Program-made: the position numbers and the translations under genes
Part shown: positions 41,746 through 51,829 of the stretch, piece by piece
How positions within the stretch are numbered: position 1 is the first letter of the stretch
How the letters are laid out: each line of letters begins with the position of its first letter
Source: Paraburkholderia bannensis
GTDB taxonomy: Bacteria; Pseudomonadota; Gammaproteobacteria; Burkholderiales; Burkholderiaceae
DNA length: 64,000 bases
Direction: 5' to 3'
NCBI RefSeq assembly: GCF_014200455.1
Contig: NZ_JACHBW010000002.1
Location: 248,001-312,000, forward strand
The notes under the pieces: model-generated
The model's input: the letters and a program-made list of their open reading frames with translations, nothing else
Told to the model about the DNA's origin: nothing
The model's database searches: none

Positions 41746-42951
41746 TCAGGCGATTTGCAACAGCAGGCCCTTGAGGTATTCGCCTTCCGGGAAAGCCGTG
41801 AGCAGCGGGTGATCGACGCCCGCGCCCAGGCGCTTGAGAATGCGCGCGTCGACCTTCGCATCGGCAGCCGCGCCCGCGACGATCTTCTGGAACAGTTCGG
41901 GATCGATCGCGCCCGAGCACGAGTACGTGAACAGCAGGCCGCCCGGACGCAGCAGCTTGAAGCCGGTCAGATTGATGTCCTTGTAGGCGCGCGAGGCGCG
42001 GTCCACATGCTCCTTCGAGGCCGCGAACTTGGGCGGATCGAGCACCACCAGATCGAAACGCTCGCCTTCTTCGTGCAGGCGGCGCAGCGTCTTGAAGGCG
42101 TCGGCGTCGAGCCACGTTGCGCGTTCGGCGTCGAAGCCGTTGGCCTGCACGTTCTTCTGCGCCGTGTTCAGCGCTTCGCCCGACGAGTCGATCGACACCA
42201 CGCGTTTCGCGCCGCCCTTCATCGCCGCGAGCGAGAAGCCACCCGTGTAGCAGAAGCAGTTGAGCACGTCGCGGCCGTCGGCATAGGTCTGCACCAGCGC
42301 GCGGTTATCGCGTTGATCGACGTAGAAGCCGGTCTTGTGGCCGTTGCGCACGTCGACGTGATAACGCACGCCGTTTTCGCTCGCGATCAGGGTTTCAGGC
42401 GGCTCGTCGCCGGCCAGCACGCCGGTGATCTGCTCCAGCCCTTCCTTCTGGCGGATCGACACGTCCGAGCGCTCGTAGACGTTCGGGCAACCCGTCACCT
42501 GGGTGAGCGCGTTGACGATCGCTTCCTTCCACGCTTCCACGCCCGCCGCCATGAACTGGCAGACTAGCTGGCCGCGCGCGTTCTGCGCGACATCCTCGGT
42601 ATACCAGTCGACGATCAGGCCCGGCAGGCCGTCCGCCTCGCCGAAGATCAGGCGCACCGCGCCGGTGTTGTGCACCATCGCCTGGCGATGCGCGAGCGCG
42701 CGCTGCACGCGGCGCTTGAAGAACGCGTGGTCGATCGGCTCGTTTTCGTCGAAGCTCCAGACGCGCGCGCGGATCTGCGAATGCGGGCTGTAGGCGGCGC
42801 GCGCGAGGAAGCGGCCGTCGGCGGCGCGCACGATCACCGTGGCGCCGGGCGCGGGCTTGCCGTCTACGCGATCGATCGCGTTCGCGTAGACCCACGGATG
42901 GCGGCGCAGCAGGGATTTTTCTTTCGACGGCTTGAGAGTGACGATATTCAT
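41746..42951 (-). CDS. RlmI-like 23S rRNA (cytosine-5) methyltransferase
   Basis: A 401-residue SAM-dependent methyltransferase of the RlmI/YccW type (m5C1962 in E. coli). The N-terminal PUA domain runs through KEKSLLRRHPWVYANAI, followed by the EEHD-like linker and the Rossmann domain: NCFCYTGGFSLAAMKGGAKRV, then VLDPPKFAASKEHV and LLFTYSCSGAI. The catalytic cysteine is in YSCSG. It stands alone between xerC and the COG0523 gene on the - strand. Confidence 0.9.
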   Translation of the reverse strand: MNIVTLKPSKEKSLLRRHPWVYANAIDRVDGKPAPGATVIVRAADGRFLARAAYSPHSQIRARVWSFDENEPIDHAFFKRRVQRALAHRQAMVHNTGAVRLIFGEADGLPGLIVDWYTEDVAQNARGQLVCQFMAAGVEAWKEAIVNALTQVTGCPNVYERSDVSIRQKEGLEQITGVLAGDEPPETLIASENGVRYHVDVRNGHKTGFYVDQRDNRALVQTYADGRDVLNCFCYTGGFSLAAMKGGAKRVVSIDSSGEALNTAQKNVQANGFDAERATWLDADAFKTLRRLHEEGERFDLVVLDPPKFAASKEHVDRASRAYKDINLTGFKLLRPGGLLFTYSCSGAIDPELFQKIVAGAAADAKVDARILKRLGAGVDHPLLTAFPEGEYLKGLLLQIA

Positions 42952-43073
42952 GATGGATGTGATGCCAATGATGCGGCGGCGTCCGACTGTCTTCGTGAGA
43001 GCGGCGGACGCGCAAAAAAATGGTGGATGCGCAACGAAGCGGCCTGGCGCGCGCGCCTGCGCCTTACCTGTGC

Positions 43074-44018
43074 TTACTCTTCGCGCTTCTTCGCGCGCGG
43101 ATGCGCGTTGTCGTACACCTTCGCGAGATGCTGGAAATCGAGCGACGTATACACCTGCGTCGCCGAAATGCTGGCGTGCCCGAGCAGTTCCTGGACCGCG
43201 CGCAGATCGCCGCTCGATTGCAGCAGATGCGTGGCGAACGAGTGCCGCAATACGTGCGGATGGACGTTCGCCGGAATCCCGGCGACCAGCGCGGCGCGCT
43301 TCACGCGCTCGCGCACCACGCCCGGCGCCATGCGGTTGCCGCGCACCGAGAGAAAGAGCGGGGCGTCGTCGTGTTTGATCCAGGCCTCGCGCACCGCGAG
43401 CCAGGCGTCGAGCGCATCCAGCGCCTTGCGCCCAACCGGCACGAGGCGATGCCGGTCGCCCTTGCCGTGCACTTCGACTTCGGCGGCGTCGCGCTTGAGC
43501 CAGCCCGCCGATTCATAGCCGTCGCGCCGCACGTAACGCACGTCGAGACCCACGAGTTCCGCCAGGCGCAGCCCCGACGAATAGAACAGTTCGAGCATCG
43601 CCTGATCGCGCAACGCTTCCAGGCTGCCCGCGGCGGCTTCGCTCGCGGCGGCGGGCGCTTCCATGAGACGCGTGGCGTCATCGACGGAGAGCGCCTTGGG
43701 CAGCGTCTTCGCGCGCTTGGGCGCGCGCACGGCGGCGACGGGATTCGCGTCGAGTTCGATTTGGCCCGCGAGCCAGCGATAGAAGGCCCGCCACGCCGAC
43801 AGCCGGTGCGCGATCGAGCGCGCCGAAAGTCCCCCGGCGTGCGCGCGCGCCACCGCGCCGCGCACCTCGGCAGGCGTGACCTTTTCCAGCGGCCGGCCGT
43901 TGGCGAGCTTTTTCAGCTCGTCCAGCTCGTGCGCGTAGCCGCGCAGCGTGTGCGCCGAGAGCCGGCGCACGTGTTCGAGCGCGTCGAGATAGTCGGCAAT
44001 CGGATCGGTCGGGTTCAC
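43074..44018 (-). CDS. xerC: tyrosine recombinase XerC
   Basis: Resolves chromosome dimers at dif together with XerD. The N-terminal SAM-like DNA-binding domain covers about residues 1-110 and the catalytic domain contains the Arg in SSGLRLAELVGLD, Lys in HGKGDRHRLVPVG, HVLRHSFATHLL (His-x-x-Arg), HASISATQ and the nucleophile Tyr in QVYTSLDFQHL. The GTG at 44018 (MNPTDPIADYL) lies 38 bases after the DUF484 stop and gives 314 residues; upstream codons overlap DUF484 out of frame and are not family-like. Confidence 0.93.
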   Translation of the reverse strand: MNPTDPIADYLDALEHVRRLSAHTLRGYAHELDELKKLANGRPLEKVTPAEVRGAVARAHAGGLSARSIAHRLSAWRAFYRWLAGQIELDANPVAAVRAPKRAKTLPKALSVDDATRLMEAPAAASEAAAGSLEALRDQAMLELFYSSGLRLAELVGLDVRYVRRDGYESAGWLKRDAAEVEVHGKGDRHRLVPVGRKALDALDAWLAVREAWIKHDDAPLFLSVRGNRMAPGVVRERVKRAALVAGIPANVHPHVLRHSFATHLLQSSGDLRAVQELLGHASISATQVYTSLDFQHLAKVYDNAHPRAKKREE

Positions 44019-44056
44019 GGTGACGGCTTCGCTTCGGTCAGGATCAATGCGGCAAT

Positions 44057-44740
44057 TCAGTGCGGCAGCAGACGCGCGAGCGCGCCGCTTGCCAGCGTGC
44101 CGATCTGACGCAGGAAATCGGTGCCCATGCCGTCGTGAAAGCGGCGCGGATCGGGCGAGCCCATCACCAGCAGGCCGAACGGTTCGCCGCTCGGATCGCG
44201 TTCTTCTTCGCTGACGCGCTTGCGCAGCGTAATGATCGCCACCGACTGCGGCTCGCCTTGCTCCGCATCGAGCCATCGCGCGGCTTCGAAGCCGCTATTC
44301 GCGCCGCAGTACGGCGTTTGCAGGCTGCCCGCGAACAGGCGCACTTCCTCGCCCGTGTGCTTCGCGAAACTGGCCTGCGAATAGGCTTCGGCGACATCCC
44401 ACAGGCGCAGCGCCGATTGCGGCACGTCGAATTCCTCGCGCAGACGCTCCGCGATCATGCGCGGCAGCGCGTGCGGATCGCGCTCGGCGAGCACCAGCGA
44501 GGTCCAGTGGACCATTTTCGCGGCGATGCTGTCGTTCTCGTGGCCGTAGCGCAGCAACTCGGACAGACGCAGTTCCAGGTGTTTGTTCTTCTCGCGCAGC
44601 ATCTCCATCTGGCGCTCCTGGAGCGACACGGCGGCCTTGCCGTGCGGATTGCCCAGTTTGAGCGAAACCAGCAGCTCGGCGTGCTCGACGAAGAAGTTGG
44701 GGTTGGCAAGCAGATAATCGGCGACTTCGCGATCGGTCAT
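44057..44740 (-). CDS. DUF484 (GAF-like) protein
   Basis: A 227-residue cytosolic protein: an N-terminal helical part (DREVADYLLANPNFFVEHAELL; then a coiled coil QERQMEMLREKNKHLELRLSEL, in pieces) and a GAF-like domain ending FGLLVMGSPDPRRFHDGMGTDFL. DUF484 genes nearly always lie between dapF and xerC, as here, and the role is unknown. Confidence 0.88.
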   Translation of the reverse strand: MTDREVADYLLANPNFFVEHAELLVSLKLGNPHGKAAVSLQERQMEMLREKNKHLELRLSELLRYGHENDSIAAKMVHWTSLVLAERDPHALPRMIAERLREEFDVPQSALRLWDVAEAYSQASFAKHTGEEVRLFAGSLQTPYCGANSGFEAARWLDAEQGEPQSVAIITLRKRVSEEERDPSGEPFGLLVMGSPDPRRFHDGMGTDFLRQIGTLASGALARLLPH

Positions 44741-44928
44741 GTCGTTAGCACGTAAAAAGCAACGTAAAAGGCGCGTTCGGTCAGGAAGCGGCAGCGCGGG
44801 GGCGCGCCGGATGGGGCGATGTATCGTGGTCGCGCCGCGAAGGCTTTCGCAGCGCGACGAGTCTTGCGGTCCTGCGTTTTAGTGCTGTCTTGCGTTTGCT
44901 GCTTGATCTGCGTGATCGGCTTGATTGC

Positions 44929-45795
44929 TTAATCGGCGATTTCGATTTCGCCTTCGAACACCGTGGTGGCCGGGCCCGCCATCGTCAGCGCGGCGCTTTC
45001 GTCGCGCGCGCCGTCCCAGGCGATCGTGAGCTGGCCGCCGTGCGTATGCACCTTCACTGGCGAATCGAGCAGGCCGCGGCGAATCCCCGCCGCCACCGCC
45101 GCGCATGCGCCCGTGCCGCACGCGAGCGTCTCGCCCGCGCCGCGTTCGAACACGCGCAGTTTCACCTCGTTGCGCGAAACGATCTGCATGAAGCCCGCAT
45201 TCACCTTGTTCGGAAAGCGCGCGTGCTTTTCGATCACAGGGCCGTCTTCGAGCACGGCAAAGGCTTCGGTATCGTCGACGATCTGCACCGCATGCGGATT
45301 GCCCATCGAGACCGCCGAAATCCAGCGGGTCTGCCCGTTGATATCTAGCGGCCAGAGCGTGTCGTTGCCCTCGCGGCGGCCGTCGAGACCGTTCGCATCG
45401 AACGGCACCAGCGCCGGCTCGAACACCGGGCTGCCCATGTCGACCACGACTTCGCCGTTGTCCTGCATGACGAGCGTGATCACGCCTTTCTGGACCTGCA
45501 CGCGCACGCTGCGCGCACTGGTGAGATTCTGGTCGCGCACGAATTTGACGAAGCAGCGCGCGCCATTGCCGCAGTGCTCGACCTCACCGCCGTCGCAATT
45601 GAAGATGCGATAGCGGAAATCCACGCCATCGACGCTCGGCTTTTCGACCAGCAGCAGTTGATCCGCGCCGACGCCGAAATGGCGGTCGGCGAGCGCGCGC
45701 ACGCGTTCGGGCGTGAGCGTAAGCGACTGGGTATAGCCGTCGAGCACGACAAAGTCGTTGCCCGCGCCATGCATCTTGGTGAACTTCAACTTCAC
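44929..45795 (-). CDS. dapF: diaminopimelate epimerase
   Basis: Interconverts LL- and meso-DAP for lysine and peptidoglycan. The catalytic cysteine pair is in [12 protein letters not shown] (first base) and [14 protein letters not shown] (second). [15 protein letters not shown] opens the protein. The GTG at 45795 ([12 protein letters not shown]) gives 288 residues, the expected size; upstream open codons run into the lpxL terminator region. First gene of a dapF-DUF484-xerC group; 188 bases to DUF484 hold nothing recognised. Confidence 0.95.
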   Translation of the reverse strand: MKLKFTKMHGAGNDFVVLDGYTQSLTLTPERVRALADRHFGVGADQLLLVEKPSVDGVDFRYRIFNCDGGEVEHCGNGARCFVKFVRDQNLTSARSVRVQVQKGVITLVMQDNGEVVVDMGSPVFEPALVPFDANGLDGRREGNDTLWPLDINGQTRWISAVSMGNPHAVQIVDDTEAFAVLEDGPVIEKHARFPNKVNAGFMQIVSRNEVKLRVFERGAGETLACGTGACAAVAAGIRRGLLDSPVKVHTHGGQLTIAWDGARDESAALTMAGPATTVFEGEIEIAD

Positions 45796-45895
45796 GATGG
45801 GCTTCTGTTCCTTGCTGCGTGAGGATTCGTGGCGAATAGCGAATGATACACGGTGCCCAGGCGGCAGTCGTCCGCCGCCAGATCGCGCGCCCAGC

Positions 45896-45920
45896 AAAAA
45901 GCCGCCCGCAGGCGGCTTTT
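45896..45920 (-). terminator. terminator after lpxL
   Basis: AAAAGCCGCC and GGCGGCTTTT pair around four bases, giving a T run on both strands. It lies 21 bases past the lpxL stop and upstream of dapF. Confidence 0.8.
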
Positions 45921-45940
45921 GATTTGATTCACGAACCGCC

Positions 45941-46825
45941 TCAATACAGACCCGGCTGACCTTCCGGCCGCGTCTTGAAGCGCTTGTGGACCCAATAATA
46001 TTGCTCGGGAATGCGCGGAATCTGCTCTTCCAGAAACTCGTTCATGCGGCGCGCGTCCTGCTCGTCGTCGCCGGTCGGATAATTTTCCCAAGGTTTGAAT
46101 ACTTTGAGCCGATAACCCTTGTAATTGGGCAGCACCTCGCCGATGAACGGCACGACCTGCGCATGTCCCACTTTCGCCAGCCGCCCGACGGCGGTGAGCG
46201 TACAGGCGGGCACGCCGAAGAAGGGCACGAAGGTGGAGTTGCGCATGCCGTAGTCCATATCGGCGCCGAGCATCACGGGCTTTTTGTCGCGCAGCCAGCG
46301 CAGCACCGCGCGCGCGCTGTCCGCGCGGCTCACCATTTCGGCGCCGAAGCGACTGCGGCCGGCTTTCGCGGCGGCTTCGAATTCGGGATTCGAGAACGGC
46401 TGATACAGCGAGCCGCAGGGGCGGTGCAGCGAATAGTTAAGAAACATCGAACCGGCTTCGATGCCAACGAAGTGCAGGCCGAGGAACAGCGTGGGCGGCA
46501 GGTTGGGATCGGTTAGATCGATTTCGCTGTCGAGTTGGACGAGCTTTTCGAGTTTCTTCGCCGAGCCGAACCACTGCACGCTGCGCTCCATATAGCTGCG
46601 GATCGCCTGGCGAAAGTGCAGGCCCGCGACTTCCTCGCGCTTTTCCTCGCTCCATTCGGGGAAGCACAGGCGCAGGTTGGTATGGACCACGCGCTTGCGG
46701 CGGCTGGGGATCTGGTACAGCAGCCAGCCCAGCCCGTCGCCCAGACGCGCGACGAAACCATAGGGTAGGATCGCAAAAAGTTTCAGCAGACCAATGGCGA
46801 AACGTGAGCCGAGTTTGCCTAGCAT
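45941..46825 (-). CDS. lpxL: lipid A lauroyl acyltransferase (LpxL/HtrB family)
   Basis: A 294-residue inner-membrane acyltransferase adding a secondary acyl chain to lipid A. One N-terminal hydrophobic segment ([20 protein letters not shown]), the catalytic HX4E in [14 protein letters not shown], and [28 protein letters not shown]-type metal/substrate segment ([11 protein letters not shown]), ending [19 protein letters not shown]. Which acyl chain and position cannot be told by eye. Divergent from metK. Confidence 0.9.
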   Translation of the reverse strand: MLGKLGSRFAIGLLKLFAILPYGFVARLGDGLGWLLYQIPSRRKRVVHTNLRLCFPEWSEEKREEVAGLHFRQAIRSYMERSVQWFGSAKKLEKLVQLDSEIDLTDPNLPPTLFLGLHFVGIEAGSMFLNYSLHRPCGSLYQPFSNPEFEAAAKAGRSRFGAEMVSRADSARAVLRWLRDKKPVMLGADMDYGMRNSTFVPFFGVPACTLTAVGRLAKVGHAQVVPFIGEVLPNYKGYRLKVFKPWENYPTGDDEQDARRMNEFLEEQIPRIPEQYYWVHKRFKTRPEGQPGLY

Positions 46826-46924
46826 GCGGCAACTCCCGTGACGTGCCGGAACGTGGACAAAGCAGCGGTGGAGAAAACGATTGACAACACTCAGCGTAAC
46901 TCTGCGACAAATTAGGGAAGTCGC

Positions 46925-46930
46925 TATAAT
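46925..46930 (+). promoter_or_regulatory. -10 box of the metK promoter
   Basis: A perfect TATAAT; the -35 position 17 bases upstream reads CTGCGA, which is weak. A TTGACA at 46881-46886 is too far (38 bases) to pair with it. Transcription would begin around 46937, giving a 180-base leader. Confidence 0.55.
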
Positions 46931-46933
46931 AAG

Positions 46934-47116
46934 GGCTTCGCCGAGTTAACTGACAACTTGCGGGGCGAAGCCGGTTTGCCATGTATCGCGCCACGGAGCT
47001 AAGTGTGCGGTAGGTGGCCTTCCGGACCAGGTAATCCGCTAAAGCGTCGCCGCTTCAAAGCTCCCGAAGCTGGCTACGTGAAATTCAACCGTTACCAGCT
47101 ACAAGGAGCCTTACAC
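46934..47116 (+). promoter_or_regulatory. structured metK 5' leader (candidate cis-regulatory RNA)
   Basis: Several helices can be drawn. GGCTTCGCC pairs with GGCGAAGCC at the 5' end. GGAGCT (46995-47000) pairs with AGCTCC (47059-47064) and encloses two hairpins, GCGG...CCGC (with an inner GGT..CC/GGACC stem) and AAGCG-TCGC-CGCTT, making a three-way junction. GCTGG...CCAGC then sits just before the AAGGAG ribosome-binding site. It does not fit SAM-I or SAM-II as I know them. Confidence 0.5.
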
Positions 47117-48304
<1,188 letters not shown>

Positions 48305-48332
48305 GCTGCGTCAGAGCGCAAGCCGCACAAGG

Positions 48333-48371
48333 AAAACCCCGCACCGGGCGCAAGCCCGGGCGGGGTTTTTT
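48333..48371. terminator. bidirectional terminator after metK
   Basis: AACCCCGC-A-CCGGGC pairs with GCCCGG-GCGGGGTT around GCAA, followed by TTTTTT on + and TTTT on -. It terminates metK and probably the converging small gene. Confidence 0.9.
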
Positions 48372-48440
48372 GCATAGAAGCCGCGGTGTTTTTCGGAGGC
48401 TTCAGGCAGAAGCACCGCGAGAAGCCCCGCGCTGGCGCGC

Positions 48441-48800
48441 TCAGCGCATCGCGAAGCCGAACCAGCCGGCGGTGCTTGAGGTGTTGCGGCGCGGACGACG
48501 CGCGTTGCGTGCCGTATGGACGGTCGACGGCGCGGCGAGCGTGCGCAGCGTCGCGTTCGGACGATACAGCAGCGTGCGCAGCGAGAAGTGACGCGCGCCC
48601 GCGCGCAGGCGCAGCACCGAGAAGAACGTGTGGAACCACGAGCGCATGCTGTCCACCGGATGGGCGGCGCGCACCTGCTGGGCGAGCGCGCGCGTGCGCG
48701 CGGCATGGTGGCGCAGGGCGCGCACGACATGGCGGCGGGCGGGTCGGGCAGCCTTCGGAGCAGCAAGGGTCATGCGACGGGTGTCGGAAAGGGTAGGCAT
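48441..48800 (-). CDS. hypothetical very basic protein
   Basis: A 119-residue frame rich in Arg and Ala (ARRHVVRALRHHAARTRALAQQ and SWFHTFFSVLRLRAGARHFSL), ending GWFGFAMR. The ATG at 48800 (MPTLSDTRRMTL) has a possible AAAGGGTAGG-like element only on the other strand, so translation signals are weak. It could be a lineage-specific protein; I recognise no domain. Highly basic shadow frames are common in this GC range, so confidence is limited. Confidence 0.42.
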   Translation of the reverse strand: MPTLSDTRRMTLAAPKAARPARRHVVRALRHHAARTRALAQQVRAAHPVDSMRSWFHTFFSVLRLRAGARHFSLRTLLYRPNATLRTLAAPSTVHTARNARRPRRNTSSTAGWFGFAMR

Positions 48801-49356
48801 GGTGTGAGCAGTGTCAGGTTCGAGCGCTTTGGCTCGATGCAGCAAGCGTGCCTGTTCTCAGCGTGAACACGATAAAAGACAACGCAAAGGAGCAGGGGAG
48901 GCACGCCGGATGGCATGCGCAAGGCTTGGGAGGGCGCGCCGGGATGAACCTCTCAATGCCGCAGCCTTGCTGGACAAGGGCTGAGCGGCGTTCAATCCGC
49001 GCGATAGATATTCTTGGTCGAAAAACAACATGCGGGCAGACTACACGCGAATCATGACGCCCGGAAGTCGGTTAATACCCGGCCCTGTCCGATTTTGGGC
49101 ACGCCTGACGCATGCGTTCGCGCCCTTTGTCGCCACGCCGGTGCAGGGCCGCTTCATCGATGTGCGTCGATGTGAGCATCGATGCGTGCGGCCGCCGCTT
49201 CCAGCCGCGTGCGCGCGCTCTTACAATCGGATCGACGGCGCGCAAGAAAAGCCTGGCAGCAGCTAATCAGCGGCCAATCGGCAGCAAACAGGCGCGGCGC
49301 CGCTGCCGCGGTCCGGATGACCGCGGCCCACGCAGGCCTCGATTAACGGAAGTCCC
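48801..49356. other. intergenic stretch before the PhyH gene, with short direct repeats
   Basis: This 556-base stretch contains no convincing ORF. At 49156-49189 there are three near-copies of an 11-base unit (ATCGATGTGCG, TCGATGTGAGC, ATCGATGCGTGC). A PhyH promoter must lie here, but I cannot point to a clear -35/-10 pair. Confidence 0.4.
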
Positions 49357-50121
49357 ATGTCAGTCCAGTCAAAGAAGGAACAGGTGCAGGCGCTGCGCGA
49401 GCGCGGTTTCGTGGTGGTGCCGGGGCTCGTCTCGCCCGAACGGTGCGACGAGATCCGCCGCGTTGCGCAGGAACAGTTGGAAGCGGCTGCGGCGCCGCTC
49501 GAATTCGAAGCCGATCTGCGTTATCCCGGCGCGCCCGACTCGAAGGATGCGCCCGGCGGCCATACGGTGCGGCGTCTGCTCGACGCCTACTCGCGTCATC
49601 CGTCGTATCGCCAATGGGCGACGTCGCCCGAGGTCGCGGGCTGGATGGAGCTGTATTTTGGCGAGGAGCCGGTGCTCTCGCGCGTGCATCACAACTGCAT
49701 GATGACCAAGCACCCCACCTACGGCAGCCTCACGGGCTGGCACCGCGACGTGCGTTACTGGTCGTTCGAGCGTGACGATCTGGTGTCGGTGTGGCTGGCG
49801 CTGGGGCCGGAGACCGTCGAGAACGGCGGCCTGTGGTTCGTGCCGGGCTCGCATAACGCGCCGTTCACGTCGGCCAGTTTCGACAACGCCAAATTCTTCC
49901 GCTCCGACGTGCCGGAAAACCAGGCGTGGATCGACAAGGCCACGTCACCCACGCTGCAAAAGGGCGATGTGGTGTTCTTCCACTGCAATACCTTGCATTC
50001 GGCGGGACAGAACCAGAGCGACGACGTGAAGTTTTCGCTGGTCTATACCTACCATGGCGCGAGCAACGTGCCGCTGCCGGGCACGCGCTCGGCTTCGCTG
50101 CCGGAAGTGAAGCTGGTCTGA
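49357..50121 (+). CDS. phytanoyl-CoA dioxygenase (PhyH) family protein
   Basis: A 254-residue Fe(II)/2-oxoglutarate-dependent hydroxylase. The facial triad is readable: HxD in GWHRDVRYWSF, the distal His in TLHSAGQNQS, and the 2-oxoglutarate Arg probably in the C-terminal strand. VWLALGPETVENGGLWFVPGSHN is the family's central motif. GGAAG precedes the ATG. Genes of this family hydroxylate diverse small molecules; nothing nearby points to the substrate. Confidence 0.87.
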   Translation: MSVQSKKEQVQALRERGFVVVPGLVSPERCDEIRRVAQEQLEAAAAPLEFEADLRYPGAPDSKDAPGGHTVRRLLDAYSRHPSYRQWATSPEVAGWMELYFGEEPVLSRVHHNCMMTKHPTYGSLTGWHRDVRYWSFERDDLVSVWLALGPETVENGGLWFVPGSHNAPFTSASFDNAKFFRSDVPENQAWIDKATSPTLQKGDVVFFHCNTLHSAGQNQSDDVKFSLVYTYHGASNVPLPGTRSASLPEVKLV

Positions 50122-50153
50122 AGCGCAGTGTGGTTCGCGCAAAGGACGTCGGC

Positions 50154-50360
50154 CTAGCGCCGGCGTCCCGAGACCACCAGGCCGGTGAGTCCGGCCACGG
50201 TTGCGGCGGCGCCTGTCACGATCAGGATCATGGTGCGGTCGGTGGGCGCGCCGGTGACGATGCGCGAGACGTCGTTCGAGAACGAGTGAAACGACTGACC
50301 GCCGAAGTAGAGCAGCGCGACGCCGCAGGCGATCAGCGCGAACGAAAACGCTTTGACCAT
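50154..50360 (-). CDS. DUF3185-type small membrane protein
   Basis: A 68-residue protein with two hydrophobic helices (FSFALIACGVALLYFGGQS and TMILIVTGAAATVAGLTGLV) and an Arg tail, matching the DUF3185 pattern. Start at 50360 (MVKAFSF) is preferred to the longer frame because the extra residues are arginine-rich. GAGGTC upstream is a plausible ribosome-binding site. Function unknown. Confidence 0.75.
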   Translation of the reverse strand: MVKAFSFALIACGVALLYFGGQSFHSFSNDVSRIVTGAPTDRTMILIVTGAAATVAGLTGLVVSGRRR

Positions 50361-50610
50361 AAAGACCTCAAGCAGAAGACCGACGCCGCAGTGTAGGCGA
50401 GCACGGCGGCAGCGTCCATTACCCCATCCCACATGATGGGCATCTGCACGCCGCGCGCGGATCGGCTAGCATGGCAAACCGCGCGGCGCGCCACATCGCG
50501 GCATTTGCCGCCTCTACGGCGCTATTGCTGCGCTTTTTGCGCGATATGCGCAGAATCCGCGCGCCGCCGCCGGATTTTCTGAAACCCAGTTCCCGTTCGA
50601 GGATTCAAAG

Positions 50611-51654
50611 ATGGCCTACGAAGCAGCTGCTGAACGCTATTCGGAAATGCAATACCGCTTTTGCGGAAAGTCGGGACTCAAGCTGCCGGCGCTATCGCTC
50701 GGCCTGTGGCACAACTTTGGCGACACCACGCCGATTTCGACGCAGCGCGAAATCCTGCGCACGGCTTTCGATCTGGGCATCACCCACTTCGACCTCGCCA
50801 ACAATTACGGGCCGCCGTACGGCAGCGCCGAAACCAACTTCGGCCGTATTTTCAAGGACGATTTCCGCCCGTACCGCGACGAGCTGCTGATCTCGTCGAA
50901 GGCAGGCTGGGACATGTGGCCGGGCCCGTACGGTCAGGGCGGCGGCTCGCGCAAGTACGTGCTCGCGAGCCTCGACCAGAGCCTGCAGCGCATGGGTCTC
51001 GATTACGTCGATATCTTCTATTCGCACCGCTTCGATACCGAAACGCCGCTGGAAGAAACCGCCGGTGCGCTGGCCACCGCCGTGCAGCAGGGCAAGGCGC
51101 TGTATGTGGGCATTTCGTCGTATTCGGCGCAAAAGACGCGCGAAATGGCCAGGCTGCTGGCCGAATACAAGGTGCCGCTGCTGATCCATCAGCCCTCGTA
51201 CAACCTGCTCAACCGCTGGATCGAGCATGAACTGCTCGACACGCTGGAAGACCTCGGCACGGGCAGCATCGCGTTCACGCCGCTCGCGCAGGGTCTGCTG
51301 ACCAACAAGTATCTGAACGGCGTGCCCGAAGATGCGCGCGTGAACCGTCCGGGCGGCGGCTCGCTCAAGAGCGAACATCTGAGCGCCGAAAACATCGAGC
51401 ATGTGCGCAAGCTCAACGAACTCGCGCAACGCCGTGGCCAGAGCCTCGCGCAGATGGCGATCGCCTGGACGCTGCGCGGTGGCCGCGTGACCTCGGCGCT
51501 GATCGGTGCGAGCCGCGCGGAACAGGTGCGCGAGAACGTGGCGGCGCTCAAGAACCTCGAATTCTCGGCGGAAGAACTCGCGGAGATCGATCGCTTCGCC
51601 ACCGAAGGCGGCATCAATCTGTGGGAAAAGCCGTCGACCGATCAGGCGATCTGA
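50611..51654 (+). CDS. aldo-keto reductase, L-glyceraldehyde 3-phosphate reductase type
   Basis: A 347-residue NADPH-dependent AKR of the YghZ/Kv-beta group. The tetrad is visible: Asp and Tyr in FDLANNYGPPYGSAE, Lys in LLISSKAGWDMWPGPYG and His in DIFYSHRFDTETP. The long loop WPGPYGQGGGSRKY is characteristic of YghZ-like enzymes. They detoxify methylglyoxal or reduce L-GAP. GAGGATTCAAAG precedes the ATG; a strong terminator follows. Confidence 0.9.
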   Translation: MAYEAAAERYSEMQYRFCGKSGLKLPALSLGLWHNFGDTTPISTQREILRTAFDLGITHFDLANNYGPPYGSAETNFGRIFKDDFRPYRDELLISSKAGWDMWPGPYGQGGGSRKYVLASLDQSLQRMGLDYVDIFYSHRFDTETPLEETAGALATAVQQGKALYVGISSYSAQKTREMARLLAEYKVPLLIHQPSYNLLNRWIEHELLDTLEDLGTGSIAFTPLAQGLLTNKYLNGVPEDARVNRPGGGSLKSEHLSAENIEHVRKLNELAQRRGQSLAQMAIAWTLRGGRVTSALIGASRAEQVRENVAALKNLEFSAEELAEIDRFATEGGINLWEKPSTDQAI

Positions 51655-51697
51655 TCGCGCGGATCGAATTACGGCGCCACGCACGGCGCATCGCCTG

Positions 51698-51734
51698 AAA
51701 ACCGCCTCGCTGCGCGCGAGGCGGTTTTATTTCT
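51698..51734 (+). terminator. terminator after the aldo-keto reductase
   Basis: AAAACCGCCTCGC and GCGAGGCGGTTTT form a perfect 13-bp stem around five bases, followed by ATTTC. Confidence 0.88.
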
Positions 51735-51829
51735 TCGCTGCGCAATCCGTAATGCGCGGCAAGATACGCGCCTTCGCGCTGTCACGCAGCGCTGCTATTT
51801 TCGCGGCAATCTTTACCGCGAGGTTGCCG

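Noticed and set aside
46881..46886. TTGACA as -35 of metK
   Set aside because: The only good -10 is 38 bases away; no -10 at 16-18 bases.
48848..49057. 69-codon + frame after the metK region
   Set aside because: No ribosome-binding site or conserved feature; composition like noncoding DNA.
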